A stretch of DNA of 64,000 nt from positions 1,974,081 through 2,038,080 of the forward strand of contig CM018606.1 in the NCBI GenBank assembly GCA_009192285.1. The letters run 5' to 3'. This DNA comes from Morchella semilibera (Eukaryota > Ascomycota > Pezizomycetes > Pezizales > Morchellaceae). The position numbers were made by a program, and so were the translations under genes. This document shows positions 59,864-64,000 of the stretch, in pieces (within the stretch, counting starts at the first letter, position 1; the number at the start of each line of letters is the position of its first letter). The notes under the pieces are model-generated. The model saw nothing but the letters and a program-made list of their open reading frames with translations, had not been told where the DNA came from and did not search any database.

Positions 59864-61040
59864 AATGTGTTTTACGGCGGCGGGACGGTCATAAAATATC
59901 TATATTTTCTTGCTTACTTCTTCCTCTTCCTCCTTGTGTGGATTTCCTTAACCCGGTATTCGGTTGATTGATTGATAATTTTAACCTCTCTCTTGTTATA
60001 TTTCTTCTTTTATGGTGTGTATTCCTTTTCCTTGTATCCGGTTTCTGTTTTGCGTTTGAGGGGCGTTTATTTTTTTTCCTGTTCAATTTTTCCCAATTTT
60101 TTTTCTCTTTTGGTGCCATGGTGGTCAGGCCCGTAGTTATGTGTGTGTGGGGGGGGGGGGGGGGTCGTAAGAATCTTCCCCCTTTTTTTTTTTCTTTTAG
60201 TGGATGGTGACGGCGACATTTCAAAAGAGAGAAAAAGAAGAAAAAAGATGAAGAAAATACGTACAACGTTTTCAGTAACGAGACCTTAGCTTTTAGTTTT
60301 AGTTATATTGGGGGGGGGGGGAATTATGGAGTGGATGAATTACCGAATAGAGCATGAGTAAAGAAGACCCAGCTGGGTTACGCAATGAGTGAGGATGCAC
60401 GTGAGATATGGGAATATATGGGTGAGATGACAAATGAAGTAGCTGCTGTTGTTGAAATAGTTTGTTGCATGGTAGGAAATACATGTATCCTAGATCAACC
60501 AGGTAAATACATACATGTATATACAAGTACATACCCAATTAAGAGGCTCTGCCAATGTCCGGTCTCTCTAGTTACTTACATGTATACAACTATTCTTTTC
60601 TATTGTAGCCTTATACCTGGTGTGCGTGGTGCGGTGGACGCCCCAGCCTTAGCGAGTGAAGATGTTGACTGCAGCTACGAAACGACTCGTCAATAACAGA
60701 ACAGAGAGAAGACTTCGTTACCAATTAATTGACTTGACTGTATACCCTCACAGAGTCGGAGGCCACACACAATAAACGAAACATCAGGGGACGGAAGTCA
60801 CACATCTCGATCGAGTGATATCTGGTGCTTCACGGCAAACCTTTCGCAAACCTAGAGTACATGTACTCTAGTCTCCTCTCCCCCTCCGCTCCCCCAATCC
60901 CATACATTTCATTGCCCTGAAATTAATGATGTAAACAAAAAAAAAACCTTTCATTGCCTTTGATGCGTTGCCAAGGAGATTGATCTTTCCACAAAGGGGG
61001 GGGGGGGGGGGCTCATAAACTACAACGACACAAACTAAAG
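59864..61040. other. Intergenic region, 1.2 kb
   Basis: Contains G runs at 60149-60164, 60310-60321 and 60996-61011, TACATGTA at 60480, 60512, 60577 and 60859, and one 16-bp motif at 60812-60827 (-). No supported protein gene. Confidence 0.5.
60812..60827 (-). other. 16-bp motif copy
   Basis: Reads CACCAGATATCACTCG on the minus strand. Confidence 0.5.
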
Positions 61041-61199
61041 CATCGTGGCGTGGCCTAGTGGTAATACACTGGGCTTCGTCATATGACCACGACAGGTTCA
61101 AATCCTGGTGGGAGCAGTGATGAGAAAGCCCAATATGGTAGCGACGCTCTTGAGGGATGAGTACTTCTTCACGTAAGTCTTTTGTTGCCGGCTTTTTTT
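61041..61199 (+). ncRNA. Putative RNA polymerase III transcription unit, tRNA-like head
   Basis: A perfect A box (TGGCCTAGTGG, 61051-61061) and B box (GGTTCAAATCC, 61095-61105) start 44 bp apart, the spacing of a standard short tRNA. The acceptor ends do not pair, the D-arm region instead forms a 7-bp hairpin (CCTAGTG with CACTGGG), and the T-arm has a mismatch, so this is not a normal tRNA. T runs at 61180-61183 and 61193-61199 are candidate Pol III terminators, giving a transcript of about 140-160 nt. It could be a tRNA pseudogene, the head of a SINE, or a novel Pol III RNA. Confidence 0.5.
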
Positions 61200-61529
61200 A
61201 TGAGTTATGGAACAGCTACTAGCCACCATGCCCAAGAGTTGGGAAGTAATTTATATTTGTCGAGTTGCATCAAGCGGAGCTATATGATAATAGAAATGCA
61301 TGGAAATACAAATAGAAAAAATTGACTGGATCTAGCCTTGAATATGGTGGTCGCGACACCAGAACAAATATTGAGCTCGTTGCATCATCTTAAGGACCCC
61401 CGGGGTACATGTTGTCGTGCTTAATCAATACCCCCGTCACCCTCAACCAATAGGTTGCGGGGCAAAAGGATGTAATCTAGTACATACATGTAGTAGATAC
61501 ATGTAGTAGATAGTAGATCTTCTAAATCA

Positions 61530-61559
61530 CCCCCACCCCCACCCCCACCCCCACCCCCA
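61530..61559. repeat. (CCCCCA)n tract
   Basis: Five tandem CCCCCA-type units. The complementary G-rich strand could form a four-stranded structure. Confidence 0.85.
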
Positions 61560-63261
61560 TCACCACCATGGCATCTTTAACGAAGCCCCCTAAATTATAA
61601 AGTAATGACACAACGCAGGGGCGCGAATGTAGAGACACAAATGCAGGGCCACTTTCCTGGAGGGGGTTGTCCAAAACTCGAGGCCCAACCTAGGATAGGA
61701 GTGTTCCAGTATTTATTTATATTTATCCATGCCTTACAGTTCGCTACTCTCGAGACGGTGAGGTTTTTCAACTAGTATTACATGAAGTTGTCGCTCCCAT
61801 CCCTATAGCATTATTGGCTACGGCCAGCAGACTTGGGCTAGCCAAGGACTACACTACACTGGTTCCTCTGAATACTACGGATGCACTCATCTCTCGGTCA
61901 TGCATCACGCGTGGTGCTCGGGTTCGCACGGCAAAACACAGGAGACGGTAGCAGCGAGACTATCTCATTGCCTGTACCTACCACCACAATACCCACCCAT
62001 TATACTCGTCACTCGTAGCCAGTCGACATCTCAGTCACTAGTCCCTCTCTCAATCTCACTACCAACTGATCAATCCTTCACACCGCCACCAGCTGCAGCA
62101 TCGGTTTGTACATCACAGTATCCCTACCTACTGTACTACACATACCCCCTCCAACTTCGCACCTTGCTGACCCTCCTGCCCTGCCCTTCCTTCTCCTCTG
62201 GCTTCACCCTCACTCTTAGCACCAGCAACAGGTCGTTTCGCCGAGCCCCCAGTGCGGCGGAAACGAGATCTTAAATATGCAGTCCCAGAAGAAGGTGAGG
62301 CCGGCTCGTCCGAGAGAACGTAGCTGTATGTGAATGAAGCGGAAGGTGGGGTAGTGGTGGTGGTAGCGGTGGAAACTGTAGGGGTGCTTGAGCTTCTGGG
62401 GTCGGAAGTGCTAGTCGACATTGTACTGATGTTTGAAGATGAGATAGGGCTAGCACTTGGACAGGTGATTGGGTGGGTAGATGGGCGGAGAGAGGGATAT
62501 TAGTGAATGGTTCCCAAGCTTTAAGTAGCCGGGGTGGACACGTCTTAAGGGAAGTACATGTATATTAACTTGCTGTCCGTTATAAATTGACATTGTTGGC
62601 TTCATAGATGTTAGACAGGTACCATATCTACGGAGAATTATCCAGCGATCGGATAGATCTTTCAGTTGAGCGTTATGTGTCCAAAAGTGTCCCCGTTATC
62701 GAGCCTCGTCTAAACCAAATATTGGTTTCTTGGGAACAGGGTGCTGTTTGGCCCCTCGAGGACAGATATATCACCATCCGGTGATTACGCACGAGTATAC
62801 AACAGCCTTGTGGTGTTCTATTGGGACGATTTTTGCAAAAATCAGGATTTTAGACATCTGAAAACGCCCATGATCGGATGGATAAGCTTAAGGCCCATTC
62901 ACGAATCATGTTTCCAGATGGCGCATATGTCATCCTCGAAATGCTAGGATATATATACAGGCTTGTCTAAGCCACCATAATTTATCTAGCCCTTTATCCA
63001 TATTTATTTGGAGCGCGATGGAAACCGTGGGGAATATTCTCGATCTTCATCGATGTCGCTCAAACACCAGCATTCTACGACCCGGAGATCTCTACGATAG
63101 CCGAAACCTTGGCTCTCGATACGGAACCCTCCCATTTAAAAAGTTGCAAGGGTCTTGACATGCGATGACGCCCCCCCCAAGTGTCATAGACATGTCATTC
63201 AACCGTACCTGCGTGGATCGTGTCATGTCCTCTGTCCTCGCGTGACGTGTTGTACAGACAT

Positions 63262-63277
63262 CGAGTGATAGCCCGTG
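63262..63277 (-). other. 16-bp motif copy
   Basis: Reads CACGGGCTATCACTCG on the minus strand. Confidence 0.65.
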
Positions 63278-63324
63278 ATGGGGACATACATAACAGGGAT
63301 GACCCTTACTAACAGCGAAGAGCA

Positions 63325-63340
63325 CGAGTGACATCCCGTG
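63325..63340 (-). other. 16-bp motif copy
   Basis: Reads CACGGGATGTCACTCG on the minus strand. Starts 63 bp after the previous copy, in the same orientation. Confidence 0.7.
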
Positions 63341-64000
63341 CAAAGCACAGGCGCGAAAGGTTTTTGAAACGCCCAGAAGGACAGATCTTATCAACCCCCG
63401 GTCCACCTGCTGCCCTTGCCAAAAGGTATCGGCACAGGTTGTCCCCATCTGGAACTTGTCCAATCTTCCAGAACAATGAAATGTCTCAGAGCGGACGGTA
63501 GAAGGAGAGGGTTAGGGCTTTTCACGTGCTAGAAAAGATTTTTTTTTTTTTTTCCCTTGTCACATGTCGCGAACCACTCAAAACTCAACTCAACTTCGCC
63601 CCCCTCCCCACACACACAGCCCCTGACTAATAACCAATACCAGCAATAACTAAACCAAACAGGCAGCGTAAATGACGCACTGTACTGCTGTGTAAATCTC
63701 TGCTGGCGGGTCAGTAAGGTTCCGTTGCCGTGCTGGGCTGGGCTGGGGGGGTGGTTGGGGGCCGCCGGTGGTTAGGCCGAATAGAAATAAAGGGATCGAG
63801 GTTTTGTGCTGTGTATTTGGAGTTGGACTGGGCTGGGCCGGGCTGCGTCGCGTTGCGTCCTGGAAACGGGGATTTGGAGATCTGTTCTGTTCTGTTCTGC
63901 GTCTTCTCTACATAGAGTAGATATATAATTCTGATTTACCTACTCTACTTAGACTGTCGTTTGTTTGTTTGTTTGCGGTTGTGCATGTTGTTGCTTGTAT

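Larger units (their letters stand above)
61200..64000. other. Intergenic region, 2.8 kb, to window end
   Basis: No convincing gene. It holds a (CCCCCA)n tract at 61530-61559, TACATGTA at 61485, 61498 and 62555, two 16-bp motif copies 47 bp apart (63262-63277 and 63325-63340, both minus), a T run near 63539-63553, and short CTGTT and GTTT repeats near 63885-63975. A 97-aa Ser/Thr-rich frame on the minus strand (62128-62421, starting MSTSTSDPRSSSTP) may be a small gene or a first exon, but has no recognisable domain. Confidence 0.45.

Noticed and set aside
61041-61115. A normal tRNA gene
   Set aside because: The acceptor ends do not pair and no regular anticodon arm forms, despite perfect A and B boxes.
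1-64000. CRISPR array, prophage or bacterial operon
   Set aside because: No regularly spaced direct repeats, no phage genes, and the genes are spliced eukaryotic genes.

Overview
This window is nuclear DNA of a filamentous ascomycete (Pezizomycotina). The genes are eukaryotic housekeeping genes split by many short introns (about 40-220 nt, GT...AG), and several products have clearly fungal domain architecture: an IRA/neurofibromin-type RasGAP, RLI1, a SWP73/BAF60-type protein and ARP10/RO-7. A lineage near the base of Pezizomycotina, such as Pezizomycetes, is possible, but the sequence alone does not settle it. I found no transposase, reverse transcriptase, CRISPR array or prokaryotic signature.

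Layout. 1-4.4 kb (+): 3' part of an IRA-type RasGAP. 5.8-8.0 kb (-): RLI1/ABCE1, seven exons, exactly 608 aa. 8.8 kb (-): tRNA-Ser(AGA). 9.2-16.6 kb (-): a 2,427-aa repetitive coiled-coil protein. 17.5-18.4 kb (+): ribosomal protein eL27. 19.8-20.9 kb (+): membrane-anchored short-chain dehydrogenase. 21.2-22.5 kb (-): proteasome lid subunit RPN6. 23.1-24.0 kb (-) and 26.1-26.9 kb (+): two unrecognised proteins. 28.1-29.3 kb (-): stomatin/band-7 protein. 33.0-34.6 kb (+): SWP73/BAF60. 35.7-38.7 kb (+): a five-exon 939-aa protein with a charged repetitive N-terminus, an F-box-like segment and a very cysteine-rich C-terminus. 40.1-41.6 kb (+): ARP10/RO-7 dynactin subunit. 42.9-43.6 kb (-): small unknown protein. 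49.6-51.3 kb (-): TatD-family nuclease with a mitochondrial-type leader. 52.7-55.1 kb (-): nucleolar RRM protein of the NOP15/NIFK type with a histone-H1-like tail. 57.1-59.9 kb (+): 833-aa disordered, possibly nucleoporin-like protein. About 61.0-61.2 kb (+): an RNA polymerase III-like unit with A box, B box and T-run.

The genes are unrelated housekeeping functions (signalling, translation and ribosome recycling, protein turnover, chromatin, dynein transport, ribosome biogenesis). They do not form a cluster or operon. Four conserved genes (IRA, RPN6 twice, SWP73, ARP10) carry single-base frameshifts in short base runs. Every one is resolved by a one-base change, so sequencing error is more likely than gene decay.

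The most unusual signals are non-coding. A 16-bp motif with consensus CAYGGGNTRTCACTCG occurs at 14 intergenic sites on both strands. The palindrome TACATGTA occurs about 21 times, all outside genes. Poly-G/C runs of 10 or more bases are absent from the first 27.9 kb and common afterwards.
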